DNA of 44,316 nucleotides from Phycisphaerales bacterium UBA7800 (GTDB lineage Bacteria > Planctomycetota > Phycisphaerae > Phycisphaerales > Phycisphaeraceae): the NCBI GenBank assembly GCA_002480565.1, contig DLCK01000068.1:1-44316 (forward strand). The letters run 5' to 3'. A program made the translations under genes and the position numbers. This document shows positions 15,567-25,155 of the stretch, in pieces. The first letter of the stretch is position 1; each line of letters opens with the position of its first letter. The notes under the pieces are model-generated. The model ran no database searches, was not told the DNA's origin, and saw only the letters and a list, made by a program, of their open reading frames with translations.

Positions 15567-16985
15567 ATGAACACACCTTTACGACATAGCTTATTGTTGA
15601 CTGCCTTACTCCTACTAACCTCATTGACCGGGTGCGCCTCCACGCCGCGTCAATTTGCGGATCCTATTGCGATGATGCTTTTAAAAAGCGAAAGCGATTC
15701 AGTGCGGATGGATGCCGCCAAACAGGCTGAAAAAAGCATGGCCGAAGACCCCAGTCGAATCGCTGCCCTGGAGACCTTGGTTTGGGAGTATGGCCATCCT
15801 CAGAAATTACGTCACTATGCCATCGACCAACTCATCGCCCATGACGAAGCAAGTTTTCGACAGCAGATGCACCGACGAATCGTTCAGATTCTAAGCTACG
15901 AAACGATCGAGTATCTGTTTAAAGTCGCCAATGAACGTGGCTGGGGTGACAGCTTCACGCCGACCATTGTCCGTCAATACGCCAGGCATATGCATGGGAT
16001 AAAGGAAGAAGACCGCCCTGAGCGTCAAGTCCTTCTGGAAATGCATCCTGATCAGAGCGTCGAAGAAACAGTCTTTAACGTCTTTGTCCAAGCTGGCAAG
16101 GAAGACAAGATCATCAGTCAAGCTGATGCATGGGATTTACTGGCACGTATCAGCACCAAGCAACAGCTCATCGACTATCTCGACCGTGCCCCGGCTGATA
16201 CCGCGATGGTCGCCGACCTCAAAGCAGCAGCAGCGGACTTGCACATCGTCGCATTCAACAAGGAAGGTAACCTTTGGCTGTCCTATCTGCGTAAGCCGGA
16301 GATGCGCCCCTACTGGCACAAGCTCAAAGAGATCGTCGCAACCCTCAACGATGATCAAAAAAGCGACCTGAAACTCAGACACCTTGCTCCCCTGCTGGCT
16401 GCAACACCTCAGCAGCGTCAACAATCACGTATTGATTTGATCAGCGATATCAATGCCTTCGTCAATAGTCAAAAGCATCATCTCAAGGGCGCGACCTATG
16501 ATGGAGGCTCTGCGGATCACCCCCAGGAATTCAGCCAGTCTGTTGATAAACTGACTTGGCCGGACCTTCTGGTGATTAGCCAACTCATCAACGCGATGCA
16601 GTCGCATGCGGTGACCAGTGATTTGTTCGCCTGGGCCGATGCTGACAAAACCGACACCAGTACGGAATACGGTGGGACGATTCGCAAAGACGATGGCGTG
16701 TTCAATGCCAAGTTGTTTAAGCCGCGTATCCGCCGTCATGATCGTCGTTTTTATCCAACTCCCAAAATGTACGACGACCTGTACACAGCATTGTCGCATT
16801 ATCACTTCCATGCCCAGCAGCATCACAATTCTGACTATGCCGGCCCGGGACGGGGTGATCTCAAATTTGCCAAGCTCAATCAATTTAGCTGCCTGGTCTT
16901 TACCTTCATCAATCAAAACAATATGAATGTGGACTACTACCAGGAAGGCGACATCGTCGTGGACCTGGGGACGATCGTGCGTTGA
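15567..16985 (+). CDS. Lipoprotein of unknown function
   Basis: 472 residues from ATG 15567. A signal peptide with Arg-His then a Leu-rich core ends in the lipobox L-T-G-C (Cys near residue 23), so the mature protein is lipid-anchored. The remainder is helical with HEAT-like segments near 35-100 (E-S-D-S-V-R-M-D-A-A-K-Q-A). The C-terminal third is rich in His, Tyr and Asp. I do not recognise a family. The longer frame starting at 15489 lacks a signal-like N-terminus and ribosome site. It is convergent with the PepSY gene, 5 bases between stops and no terminator visible there. Confidence 0.72.
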   Translation: MNTPLRHSLLLTALLLLTSLTGCASTPRQFADPIAMMLLKSESDSVRMDAAKQAEKSMAEDPSRIAALETLVWEYGHPQKLRHYAIDQLIAHDEASFRQQMHRRIVQILSYETIEYLFKVANERGWGDSFTPTIVRQYARHMHGIKEEDRPERQVLLEMHPDQSVEETVFNVFVQAGKEDKIISQADAWDLLARISTKQQLIDYLDRAPADTAMVADLKAAAADLHIVAFNKEGNLWLSYLRKPEMRPYWHKLKEIVATLNDDQKSDLKLRHLAPLLAATPQQRQQSRIDLISDINAFVNSQKHHLKGATYDGGSADHPQEFSQSVDKLTWPDLLVISQLINAMQSHAVTSDLFAWADADKTDTSTEYGGTIRKDDGVFNAKLFKPRIRRHDRRFYPTPKMYDDLYTALSHYHFHAQQHHNSDYAGPGRGDLKFAKLNQFSCLVFTFINQNNMNVDYYQEGDIVVDLGTIVR

Positions 16986-16990
16986 TGTTC

Positions 16991-18151
16991 TTATGTACGG
17001 GGCACCGATTCACGTTTAACACGACTTGAACGTTTGCGTTGATACCACAGCCAACACCCGCTAATCACCTGAGATGTCAGCAGCAATCCCAACACCGCAT
17101 AAAACAGTTGAACCGGCAAGCCCCCCCACTCGCCAAAGTGGATCGGGATGGTAAACGCCATGATTGCAAGACCGATGCGCGGTTTGCGTGGGTCTTCGGT
17201 CCAGAGTATCCGGGCGGTCTCCCAATCGAGCATGACAAACAAAATTTCGCCACGCCCAAAGGGATCATCCGGATACTTCCCGCGGACCACCACCGGCATG
17301 CCATCACGTCTTGGCCAATCAATACGCTCAACATAGGCGTCAGGCATTTGTGTTTGGACGGCCTGCACATAGTCCTGCAACGGTGCATGCGCTTTGTCAG
17401 AAATCGCAGGGCGCGGGAATGGATCAATGTTCTCACCGGTAATGCCTACTTGCAACAATGCTGCAAATTGCAGGTAAAATGCCAGTCCAAAACCAGAAAT
17501 GATTAATGCCATTTGCGGGAGAAAAAACACCGCGCCGACAATGCCATGCAAGTCGAAGATCATGCGTCGGCTTGATTGGCGATTGATTGACAACCGCGTT
17601 TTCCAACGCACCCGCCCGCGTGGCCACCATGCCATAAGCCCGGTCACCATCAATAACATCGTCGGCAACGCCAATATGCCGGTGATGGCTTTGCCCCAAC
17701 GATGAATGAACCATTCAGTGTGCAATTCATAGATCACATGGAAAAAACTTCCCTTGGGGATGCGCTGATCAAGGACATTGCCATTGCGAGGATCGACACT
17801 GACTTCCAGCACGGATGCGTTTTCTGTGTCCGTGGGAGTGACATACATCCAAAGAGGCTGATCCTTGTGTTGTGGCAGAACAATCCGATTGAGCGTGACA
17901 GCCCCCATCTGAAACATTGCCTGATCAATCGCCTGTTGCAAAGTCAGTGACTCATTGGAAGCCAAAGGCGTCAGCCGGTGAAAAGTTGGGGACAGTATTG
18001 AATCCACCGGCTGACGCAAGCTCAGCAAACCACCTGTGATACCCATGCCCAGAATATAGACCGCAAGCAACAACCCCAAAAAACGATGGAGCTTGTGAAT
18101 CCATTTCCAGAATCGAGCGACAAGTGAAAGTTTGGTGATGGTTTTGGCCAT
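16991..18151 (-). CDS. PepSY-associated TM-helix membrane protein
   Basis: 386 residues from ATG 18151; an alternative GTG at 18161-18163 overlaps the stop of the upstream prepilin gene, so coupled translation is possible. Four main membrane segments are seen: H-K-L-H-R-F-L-G start (TM1), a helix ending W-W-P-R, then D-L-H-G-I-V-G-A, and a last one before L-W-Y-Q-R-K-R. Conserved His near the membrane edges and two extracytoplasmic PepSY-like stretches match the PepSY_TM family (PiuB / YqjK-type), linked to iron-siderophore reduction or to inner-membrane electron transfer. No siderophore genes are nearby; the role here is unknown. Confidence 0.82.
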   Translation of the reverse strand: MAKTITKLSLVARFWKWIHKLHRFLGLLLAVYILGMGITGGLLSLRQPVDSILSPTFHRLTPLASNESLTLQQAIDQAMFQMGAVTLNRIVLPQHKDQPLWMYVTPTDTENASVLEVSVDPRNGNVLDQRIPKGSFFHVIYELHTEWFIHRWGKAITGILALPTMLLMVTGLMAWWPRGRVRWKTRLSINRQSSRRMIFDLHGIVGAVFFLPQMALIISGFGLAFYLQFAALLQVGITGENIDPFPRPAISDKAHAPLQDYVQAVQTQMPDAYVERIDWPRRDGMPVVVRGKYPDDPFGRGEILFVMLDWETARILWTEDPRKPRIGLAIMAFTIPIHFGEWGGLPVQLFYAVLGLLLTSQVISGCWLWYQRKRSSRVKRESVPRT

Positions 18152-18159
18152 TAAAAATG

Positions 18160-19011
18160 TCACTTAAGATCAAACAGTTCAGCGGTACTCAAATTTTCAT
18201 CGCTGTCGATATCACCGATATTATGCTTCACATTCGCATCGTAGTCAGAGTAATAGTCACTGGCAGTACCCGTGCGATAGGGCTGAAAACCTGAGACGTG
18301 TCCATCAGCCCAAAGCACGTTACCCGCATCACTATGTCTACCTTGAAAATGCGGGTAGGAGATATTGGCTCCAGTACCGGTTCCGTCGTTGGGGGGCATG
18401 AGATAAGTTGTGCCTTCAATATCCGAACTTGTATTGTTGATCCGTGCTGCGTCTGCAAAGACGACGGTCTTGCCGGTGGTGAGAATGTCAGCTTGACGAA
18501 CCCATTTGTTGTAAGTTCCAACGGCTGCGCCACGGACGTCATTGTTACTCAAATACACGCCGTTGTAGCCATATCCGAATCGCCCGACACCCGTCGGATT
18601 CACAGGCTCCCATTCAGGACAAACTTCCACGCCTCCATCGGGGATGTATTTCATGAGGAAGCCTTCCTCAACATTGACCAGTTCAAAACTGCTGTTGTAA
18701 GCACCATTCCAAAGGATACCCGCATAAGTGGTCGAGCCAATGGTCACCCCCGCTGCACGAATGTCTGCCATGGGCATGACGGTATCCTTGTGATCCGATG
18801 AATAGGTCAACCATGCAGCTCCGATTTGACGAATATTTGAACCACAGACCGATGCTCGGGCGGACTTGCGAGCGCCTGCCAATGCAGGGAGCAAGATGCC
18901 GATAAGCAGTGCGATGATGCTGATGACCACCAGCAGTTCGATGAGAGTAAAAGCAAAAACATCAGTCCGGCCGGATACTTCATGCCGACGGTGATGGGAA
19001 AACAAATCCAT
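18160..19011 (-). CDS. Type II/IV pseudopilin-like protein, H-X9-DG type
   Basis: 283 residues. A 20-residue leader precedes F-T-L-I-E-L-L-V-V with the conserved Glu and a long hydrophobic helix. The C-terminal half contains H-S-D-A-G-N-V-L-W-A-D-G (H-X9-DG). Cys pairs (C-G-S-N and V-C-P-E-W) may form a disulfide. Prepilin peptidase would cut before the Phe; the protein then joins a pilus-like secretion or surface fibre. GGAG lies 8 bases upstream of the ATG. It shares an operon with the PepSY gene (stop TGA overlaps a GTG). Its promoter probably lies in the AT-rich stretch 19012-19469. Confidence 0.85.
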   Translation of the reverse strand: MDLFSHHRRHEVSGRTDVFAFTLIELLVVISIIALLIGILLPALAGARKSARASVCGSNIRQIGAAWLTYSSDHKDTVMPMADIRAAGVTIGSTTYAGILWNGAYNSSFELVNVEEGFLMKYIPDGGVEVCPEWEPVNPTGVGRFGYGYNGVYLSNNDVRGAAVGTYNKWVRQADILTTGKTVVFADAARINNTSSDIEGTTYLMPPNDGTGTGANISYPHFQGRHSDAGNVLWADGHVSGFQPYRTGTASDYYSDYDANVKHNIGDIDSDENLSTAELFDLK

Positions 19012-19469
19012 GTCAGAGGCTCCTGTTAAAGGGTTTTAAACAACAGCGTGACATGGTATTTAATTGAGACTTAAAATCAATAGCATTTACCTATAAACCT
19101 GCTTTTTTTCTTTTTTGCAACCTTGCATGACCTTGTAAAATTTTTTAAATATTTTTAGTTTAATATTTTATAATTTTATTTCGACTTTAAAAAATGAATA
19201 TTCAATCAGATCGATATCACCTTCACTGAATTAACCACACTTAAAATTGATTATGTGACAACAACAGCTTCGAGCTGCTGATACATGCCTTTTGGAAAAA
19301 ACGCATAGACAAACCATCACAATACTCGGCCACCTGATTGAAAAATCAGATTCCTGTAAACCAGCGTTCGAGATATCTCGAGCTTCCGGGGCCATGTCCG
19401 GGTGCATGGTTAACCAATCATCTGATGTGATTCAGTTGATCAACTGTTCTTGATACGGACTAGAACCAA
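19012..19469. other. AT-rich intergenic region with two perfect palindromes
   Basis: 458 bases. The part 19083-19200 is strongly AT-rich and probably includes the prepilin promoter. Two 14-bp perfect palindromes occur at 19368-19381 (TCGAGATATCTCGA) and 19433-19446 (CAGTTGATCAACTG), plus CTGATT/AATCAG near 19333. No gene is seen. The second palindrome could be a weak terminator of the GH43-like gene or an operator. Confidence 0.55.
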
Positions 19470-20501
19470 TCATTTGAATGGGATGCACATATTCCAACTG
19501 CGTTGAAGGCCCTCATGTCTGCCGGTCTGGTTGTCCGGCATGCTCCCCGTTGCTGCAAAGAGATGCGTGGGCTTACCATCCTCAATCAAGAGTTGGGGAC
19601 GTTCAAGAAAGGGTTGCTCGGTGGTTGTCCCATCGTCCCAATTCACTGAACGGGAATAAGCCAAGGGTGATGGTGCGAGTTTCCAGTCAATGCCATTATC
19701 CGAAAGCGCATGGACTCCAGCTTTGGGTTCACCGCAGATCCCCCCTGCCATATCCTTGAAGATCATTTCGTATCGCTCACCGTTATACCAGGCAAAGGCA
19801 TCTTCGATGTGATCGTTCGTCGAGTCGAATCGAAAGATTGGTTCATCGGTCAAACGTGTATATGGGCCTTCGACTTTGTCTGCTTTGGCGACGCCATATC
19901 GCAGTAAGTCTTTGGAGAATCCAACAGCTTTGTAATACAACATCACCGCCCCGTCAGGCAGAATCACTGCTGCAGGATTGGTATTCATCCAGCCATCCCA
20001 TTTGCCGGGTCTTGGATCGAGTAAGGGTTTGTCGCATCGCTGCCATGGGCCGTCGGGAGAATCCGCAATCGCAACGCCAACACGTTGATTGGATCGCGCT
20101 TCGTTCCATGCCAGTTCATGTGAAGCAGGCGTCTGGGGTGTAGGCAATGGCGCGTCATAGGTCGTGCCAGTGTAAAAGAGAATATAGCGACCATCAGGAT
20201 GTCGATGCACGGTTGGGTTATGTGTCATCCGCCCATCCCAGAAACCATCCCCACGAGCAGGCAACGCAACATCCGCAAAAGTGTACGGTCCCTGCGGTGT
20301 ATCCGATACCGCATGAACCACCCGTGAGTTGGTCACCCAATGTGGTCCAAACGTAAGATCACTTGGCCATTGCGATGCATACATGTGGTACTTGCCATCA
20401 TCGGACTTCACGACCGACCCACACCAAATCCAATAGCCATCCATGGAAAATCCGCCATCCTTGACAGCCAAACCCAACCGATCCTTAAATGCTTGCGACA
20501 T
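19470..20501 (-). CDS. GH43-like five-bladed beta-propeller glycosidase
   Basis: 343 residues without signal peptide, so cytoplasmic. Blade-like repeats are visible: G-S-V-V-K-S-D-D-G-K-Y-H-M-Y, D-G-R-M-T-H-N-P-T-V and G-R-Y-I-L-F-Y-T-G, V-G-V-A-I-A-D-S-P-D-G-P-W, W-M-N-T-N-P-A-A, and I-E-D-A-F-A-W-Y. The T-H-N-P-x-V motif and I-E-D-A-F Glu/Asp residues are as in GH43/GH117-type enzymes acting on arabinosides, xylosides or galactan oligosaccharides. I cannot assign the exact family or substrate. It follows the clan GH-A gene by 114 bases in the same direction. AGGAG precedes the ATG. Confidence 0.72.
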   Translation of the reverse strand: MSQAFKDRLGLAVKDGGFSMDGYWIWCGSVVKSDDGKYHMYASQWPSDLTFGPHWVTNSRVVHAVSDTPQGPYTFADVALPARGDGFWDGRMTHNPTVHRHPDGRYILFYTGTTYDAPLPTPQTPASHELAWNEARSNQRVGVAIADSPDGPWQRCDKPLLDPRPGKWDGWMNTNPAAVILPDGAVMLYYKAVGFSKDLLRYGVAKADKVEGPYTRLTDEPIFRFDSTNDHIEDAFAWYNGERYEMIFKDMAGGICGEPKAGVHALSDNGIDWKLAPSPLAYSRSVNWDDGTTTEQPFLERPQLLIEDGKPTHLFAATGSMPDNQTGRHEGLQRSWNMCIPFK

Positions 20502-20615
20502 CGCTATGACTCCTTGCTTTATGTCATCAACTCAGACAATCATAGCAAGACAGTCAACACAGACATGTATCGTATTCCGTTTAGGTTGCATCCAATGGCG
20601 TTGATCTGTAACCGG

Positions 20616-23285
20616 TCACTGCACACAGTAAACCAGAGTCCGACCTAATTCACTACCGGGCGAAAGCGGATTTCCCATCAAGTCAAAATAAGTTATCCCT
20701 GTTTGCGAAGGTAAGTGATAAGCATCACGTTTGCCTGGCTGAGTACTTAAAACCGTCACAGTCTTGCCTGCCTGATCCGTAAACCGCCATGCATGTACAC
20801 CTGCAACCAATTCCTTGTGATCCTGATATTGCTTGTCTTCAAGCAGCCATGTCATCGCACTGAGTGCACCAGCACATGGATGTAGTGCGCCTTCGGGTGT
20901 CATCAACACCTGATGTCCGTTAGCCAATCCAAAATAACTGTGACAATGCATCGAATAAAGGAAGAACCGTTTGACGTCTGAAGTGAGTAATGACAAACAA
21001 AAGCGCGACAAGCGATCAGAGGTTTCAATGACATCTTCCTCATTGTGACCTAAGAGCGTTACATCATAAAGTCCGCCGGCAATCTGGCCGGAAGTTGGGG
21101 AACCTTCGGTCATCCAGATAGGCATTGGGATTTTACTATCCGCAAATGCTGCACGTTGATCATCAAGTCCGCGTTTAACAACATCACCTGGATAGCCGGT
21201 ACTACTATGAGTGTACTGATGGTATGAAAAGACATCACCATGCGGGGCCTTGGCATGCTCAAGGATTCCTTTGGTCCACTTGACGCCGGTGGGTGAAATG
21301 TGTGTATTGAAGCTTGCCACCGTCGCGTTGGGGTTCACGGATTTCACTGTGGGGTAGACCACCTGTTCAAACTCAGCAAACGTCTTGGTTTCATTCTCAG
21401 GTTGAATATAGCCACTGCGTCCGGGTTTGGATTTGTCATGGCCAACTGCCCACCATGTTCCCCATGGTTCGTTCCAAACGTCCCATGCATCAATCGTCCC
21501 AGCGTAGCGCTTGACTACGATTTTTACATACTCATCTGCAAACTGTTGATAGTCCTTGGGCATGTAATAGCGGTCAAAGTAACCGTTGGAATCATAGCCT
21601 GGATACCTGCTTGCCCATTTGGGCACGGTACTCAGTGCACCGAAAATCTGCATGCCATATTGACGATATCGGTTTAACTCCGCATCGCGAAATTGCCATT
21701 TACCCTGCTGAGGTTCAAGGTGATACCAGCCGATGTACTCGGTTCCCGCATCATGCAATCGTGTCCAATTAATGCCGACGGCTTTGGCCATCTGGACATG
21801 CCGACGGGTGGCAAGGGTATGCACTCCAAAGGATGACTGAGGCGCATCAGCCATCCAATAGTGCGGGCGATGTATTCGATGCATGACCAGTTCATTGCGT
21901 GTACCAATCTGCTTACCGTTGCTATCCATGACAGTCGCCTGTACGCGCACTGCCCCAAACGGTTGATTGGGGAAAACGTCATAACGCATCTTGCCATGGT
22001 GTTGGGTTGCGTCATTGAGATCAATGACTTTATTGACTGTTTTGCCATAGACATTGGTCAATGTAAATTGGATTTTTGCCTGCGTTTTAAGGGGTAAATC
22101 AGTGACTGTATATTGAAACTCCGGCGATTCATCTTCAAAATGAACCTTGGTGTAAGGGGCGATTTCACCGACACCTGATGCCAATGCGACTTCAACGGTC
22201 TTGGTTGCTTGATAGTCCTTAACCGTTGTTCCACTGTGAACCATCAGCCCGTCAAGCTGGAATGTGCCTTGACCTTCAAAGGCCATGTATGTGGGCTGCG
22301 TACTGATGAGCGGTTTAAATGAAGTACTGATTCTCTGCCAACCCATGTCGGATTTTAGTGCGATCGTTTTTCGCCCCAGGACATGACGCTGGTTGTTGAT
22401 GGTCATCGTGAATTGCCCATCACCTTTGACATAGAGACTTGCAGTGTGTTTAAGCCATGTCCTATCGATAAACATTGGTTCGCCGCGCAAGAGCATGTTG
22501 CTCTGTTGTGATTGGATATTCAGAACATCACTTCCGCTGGGCGATTGGGGATCGGTGATACTGGTGATTTGCACATCGTCCTTGTCATCCAATTTTCGAT
22601 CCAAAGACCAACCGGTGGGCAAGCCCAATGGCAAGCGTGACTGTCGCAGAAGATTGGCTGGGCCTGTGCCGGGAAATGACTCACGTTTTTGTGCTTCAAG
22701 TTGTGCTGAGGTCAGCTCACGCAGTTGGATGTTTTTCAGGTCTATGGTTGCTGGCGAACCGGTGATATTGAGCCACAGTCCGCACTCATCTTTTTGCGTT
22801 CGTCGGAGTTTAAAAATCCAACGGCAGGCTTGCCATTCAGTCCCAAGATTTTTTTGCGCATCCCATAGAAACTTGTAAGGTGGTCCAACCTGGCGGACAC
22901 CAATCTGAATGGATTGATCACCTCGCGCCATCAATGTCAATTCATAAATCATGTCCGCCCCACCGATCTGTGGCAGGCCATGTGTCAATTGAATCCGTGT
23001 TTTCATGGCAGTTGGAATCGCCACACGCCAAAAGCGGTCGGTGCCTTCATTGGCATGCTCACTGGTGTAGTACACCGGCGCCCAATTGGAGTTGTCGGAC
23101 CATCCATGAGGGAAACGTCCTTTGATTACACCTTCTTCGCTTTTGGTAGGAATGCTCAGCGATTTGGAATAGTCACATGTCGCAAAATCATTTTGCATCA
23201 CCGTAACAGGCTCAGCAGTCAAAGCGACTGCTGACATCAACCAAGCACACATTGTCATGCAAAATCTAAACCAGTGACAGTCCAT
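20616..23285 (-). CDS. Large secreted clan GH-A glycoside hydrolase with N-terminal beta domains
   Basis: 889 residues from ATG 23285 (AAAGGA upstream). A signal peptide of about 25 residues ends in A-L-T-A. Two beta-sandwich regions (about 30-190 and 210-360) resemble carbohydrate-binding modules. The TIM barrel runs from about 485 to 800, with the putative acid/base Glu606 in W-N-E-P-W and nucleophile Glu727 in W-M-T-E-G-S, both usual for clan GH-A (GH39/GH5/GH42-like). A small C-terminal beta domain ends the chain. It would hydrolyse a beta-linked polysaccharide outside the cytoplasm. Substrate and family are not certain. It lies in one operon between a pseudopilin and the GH43-like gene. 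Confidence 0.8.
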   Translation of the reverse strand: MDCHWFRFCMTMCAWLMSAVALTAEPVTVMQNDFATCDYSKSLSIPTKSEEGVIKGRFPHGWSDNSNWAPVYYTSEHANEGTDRFWRVAIPTAMKTRIQLTHGLPQIGGADMIYELTLMARGDQSIQIGVRQVGPPYKFLWDAQKNLGTEWQACRWIFKLRRTQKDECGLWLNITGSPATIDLKNIQLRELTSAQLEAQKRESFPGTGPANLLRQSRLPLGLPTGWSLDRKLDDKDDVQITSITDPQSPSGSDVLNIQSQQSNMLLRGEPMFIDRTWLKHTASLYVKGDGQFTMTINNQRHVLGRKTIALKSDMGWQRISTSFKPLISTQPTYMAFEGQGTFQLDGLMVHSGTTVKDYQATKTVEVALASGVGEIAPYTKVHFEDESPEFQYTVTDLPLKTQAKIQFTLTNVYGKTVNKVIDLNDATQHHGKMRYDVFPNQPFGAVRVQATVMDSNGKQIGTRNELVMHRIHRPHYWMADAPQSSFGVHTLATRRHVQMAKAVGINWTRLHDAGTEYIGWYHLEPQQGKWQFRDAELNRYRQYGMQIFGALSTVPKWASRYPGYDSNGYFDRYYMPKDYQQFADEYVKIVVKRYAGTIDAWDVWNEPWGTWWAVGHDKSKPGRSGYIQPENETKTFAEFEQVVYPTVKSVNPNATVASFNTHISPTGVKWTKGILEHAKAPHGDVFSYHQYTHSSTGYPGDVVKRGLDDQRAAFADSKIPMPIWMTEGSPTSGQIAGGLYDVTLLGHNEEDVIETSDRLSRFCLSLLTSDVKRFFLYSMHCHSYFGLANGHQVLMTPEGALHPCAGALSAMTWLLEDKQYQDHKELVAGVHAWRFTDQAGKTVTVLSTQPGKRDAYHLPSQTGITYFDLMGNPLSPGSELGRTLVYCVQ

Positions 23286-23326
23286 CAAATCGTTTCCTTT
23301 CGAGACAAATACGCTTTATGCGCGTT

Positions 23327-23356
23327 GTGAGATTATTTGTTCTAGTGAGATTATTT
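23327..23356 (-). repeat. Direct repeat GTGAGATTATTT x2
   Basis: Two identical 12-mers (23327-23338 and 23345-23356) are spaced by 18 bases between the pseudopilin stop and the clan GH-A gene. The spacing is near two helical turns, as for tandem binding sites. Confidence 0.4.
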
Positions 23357-24074
23357 ACTTAAGTGGTTCCCAAATATTATTGAGATTGGCAACGACATCC
23401 TCGCGCACCATCGACTGAGCATGACCATCAAAAAAGAGCATATTCACGCCCTTGAGATGGCGATAAGCTGTCATGGCATAGTAGAGATTGATCTCTCCAA
23501 CATACCCATCCACATAATTGAAATTGTTGTTATTCACATGCCAATCCAAAGCATCTTCAAAGGACATCCTCGCAGATGGTTTTAAAATCTGGTCAGCCCG
23601 AAAGCCGCGATAAGGTTGCGGCGGATTTGCATTGGGTAAACCAACTGCATTAAAACCATAGCTCCTGATGATCAGATACTCACCTTGCCCATTAATACTT
23701 TCACGTGCCAATGAAGCGTCCGGGCATACCAAATGAGTTGGATAATAACTGCCATTGGTTCCATTGGGATCAAGGTACTGACGAAACATCGTCACGCGAT
23801 ACCATTGAATGGTTTTGGATACATCAGCAAGATCAGGATACGAAATCGGCACATACCAATCCGCACTGTCACCTGCATAAATCTGATTGGCTACGCCATA
23901 CTGACGTTCAATACTCAAACATTGCGTCCGCCTTGCAGTACGCTTCGCAGAACCCAATGCAGGTAAGAGAATCGCAATGAGAATTGCAATGATGGAAATC
24001 ACCACCAACAGTTCAATGAGCGTGAATGCCCAAGTCTTATTGCGCGCTGAATGAGTCGAATGAGACTGCATCAT
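23355..24074 (-). CDS. Pseudopilin-like protein, H-X9-DG type
   Basis: 239 residues from ATG 24074; AAGGAAG lies 5 bases upstream, while the longer frame overlapping the LacI gene has no such site. Features are a polar leader with Arg-Asn-Lys, F-T-L-I-E-L-L-V-V-I hydrophobic helix, two Cys (T-Q-C-L and L-V-C-P-D) and H-L-K-G-V-N-M-L-F-F-D-G near the end (H-X9-DG). It lies 31 bases after a LacI regulator and 69 bases before the exported clan GH-A enzyme, so it is part of the carbohydrate operon. The globular part is Tyr/Asn rich. Confidence 0.83.
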   Translation of the reverse strand: MMQSHSTHSARNKTWAFTLIELLVVISIIAILIAILLPALGSAKRTARRTQCLSIERQYGVANQIYAGDSADWYVPISYPDLADVSKTIQWYRVTMFRQYLDPNGTNGSYYPTHLVCPDASLARESINGQGEYLIIRSYGFNAVGLPNANPPQPYRGFRADQILKPSARMSFEDALDWHVNNNNFNYVDGYVGEINLYYAMTAYRHLKGVNMLFFDGHAQSMVREDVVANLNNIWEPLK

Positions 24075-24105
24075 GACTACTTCCTTTGCATCACGTTGGT
24101 CTGAA

Positions 24106-25107
24106 TTATGACTGCACTGACAATGTCTGCCCATCGACCCATTGACCGGCAATGAGTATGGATGCCCCCGTATTGCCACCGAGTTGTTTGAGCATCAAGT
24201 CTGCTGCGTGTTGGCCCATTTGAAATCGATCGAATGTCACACGACAGAGTTGTGATTCAATGCGAGACAATTCATACACATCATCAGGACTCACCAGGCC
24301 GACATGAACACCTGCAAACATTCGGTGGGACGCTAACTGTTCACTGGTCGCGCGAGCCTGAGGAATGTCATATGCCGCGATGACGGTTTTGGGCTTGATG
24401 TTTTGAAGCAGATTGTCAATGACAGCAGGTAAATTTTCAGCCGCGGGTCGCATTTGTATCTTTGATGCCAACTTTTTACCAAGGCCATTTTTGAGTCCAT
24501 CAAGACGTTGTACCTGACTGTAATGCTGAACCTTTTCAAAGGGCGACCAACCAAGCCAGATGACATGTTCATATCCACATGCTTTGATTTTTTCACCGAC
24601 AATGCGTCCTGCTTCTTGTTCATCGCGGCGGACACAAAGGGACTTCTCAAAGCGGTTGCTGTCGACCCAAATACAGTTTTCAAAAATCTCACTTACTGCA
24701 TCGTACAACTCCGCTTCAAGGTGACCGACAACGATCAAACCATCAAGCATCTGCTCACGGAAAATACGACTGCGAGTTTCGACATCGGACTGATGGACCA
24801 GACACATTTCATAACCAGCAGATTCGAGTTGTTGGTAGATGCCCAGGATGGTCTCGTAGTTGGATGGCGCGGTAAAGGGTAAGTCCACACCGTTGCGAAT
24901 CAGCACGCCAATGAGTTGGGTTTTGTTGGTTCGCATGGTTCGAGCCATGGCATTGGGGCGGAAATTCAGTCGATTGGCAATGTCGCGAATCTGCTGCGCC
25001 CGACGGATACTGCTGGGCCAGTTTTCTTTATTTTCACCGTTGAGGATTCGAGAGACGGTCTTGATGGAAACCCCTGCTTCGACTGCAATATCTTTCATTG
25101 TCGCCAT
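24106..25107 (-). CDS. LacI-family transcriptional regulator (block A)
   Basis: 333 residues. Residues 4-24 form the helix-turn-helix (M-K-D-I-A-V-E-A-G-V-S-I-K-T-V-S-R-I-L-N), then the hinge with A-M-A-R-T-M-R-T. The periplasmic-binding-like core follows with the usual L-I-G-V-L opening and ends in T-F-D-R-F-Q-M-G-Q-H-A-A. The effector is likely a sugar from the polysaccharide degraded by the downstream genes. It is the first gene of its operon, and a perfect AGTCAACGTTGACT palindrome sits 49 bases upstream, consistent with autorepression and control of the whole block. Confidence 0.9.
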   Translation of the reverse strand: MATMKDIAVEAGVSIKTVSRILNGENKENWPSSIRRAQQIRDIANRLNFRPNAMARTMRTNKTQLIGVLIRNGVDLPFTAPSNYETILGIYQQLESAGYEMCLVHQSDVETRSRIFREQMLDGLIVVGHLEAELYDAVSEIFENCIWVDSNRFEKSLCVRRDEQEAGRIVGEKIKACGYEHVIWLGWSPFEKVQHYSQVQRLDGLKNGLGKKLASKIQMRPAAENLPAVIDNLLQNIKPKTVIAAYDIPQARATSEQLASHRMFAGVHVGLVSPDDVYELSRIESQLCRVTFDRFQMGQHAADLMLKQLGGNTGASILIAGQWVDGQTLSVQS

Positions 25108-25155
25108 TTAGACACATCCAACCGATATAAACCTGTAACCGAACAACTCAATATT

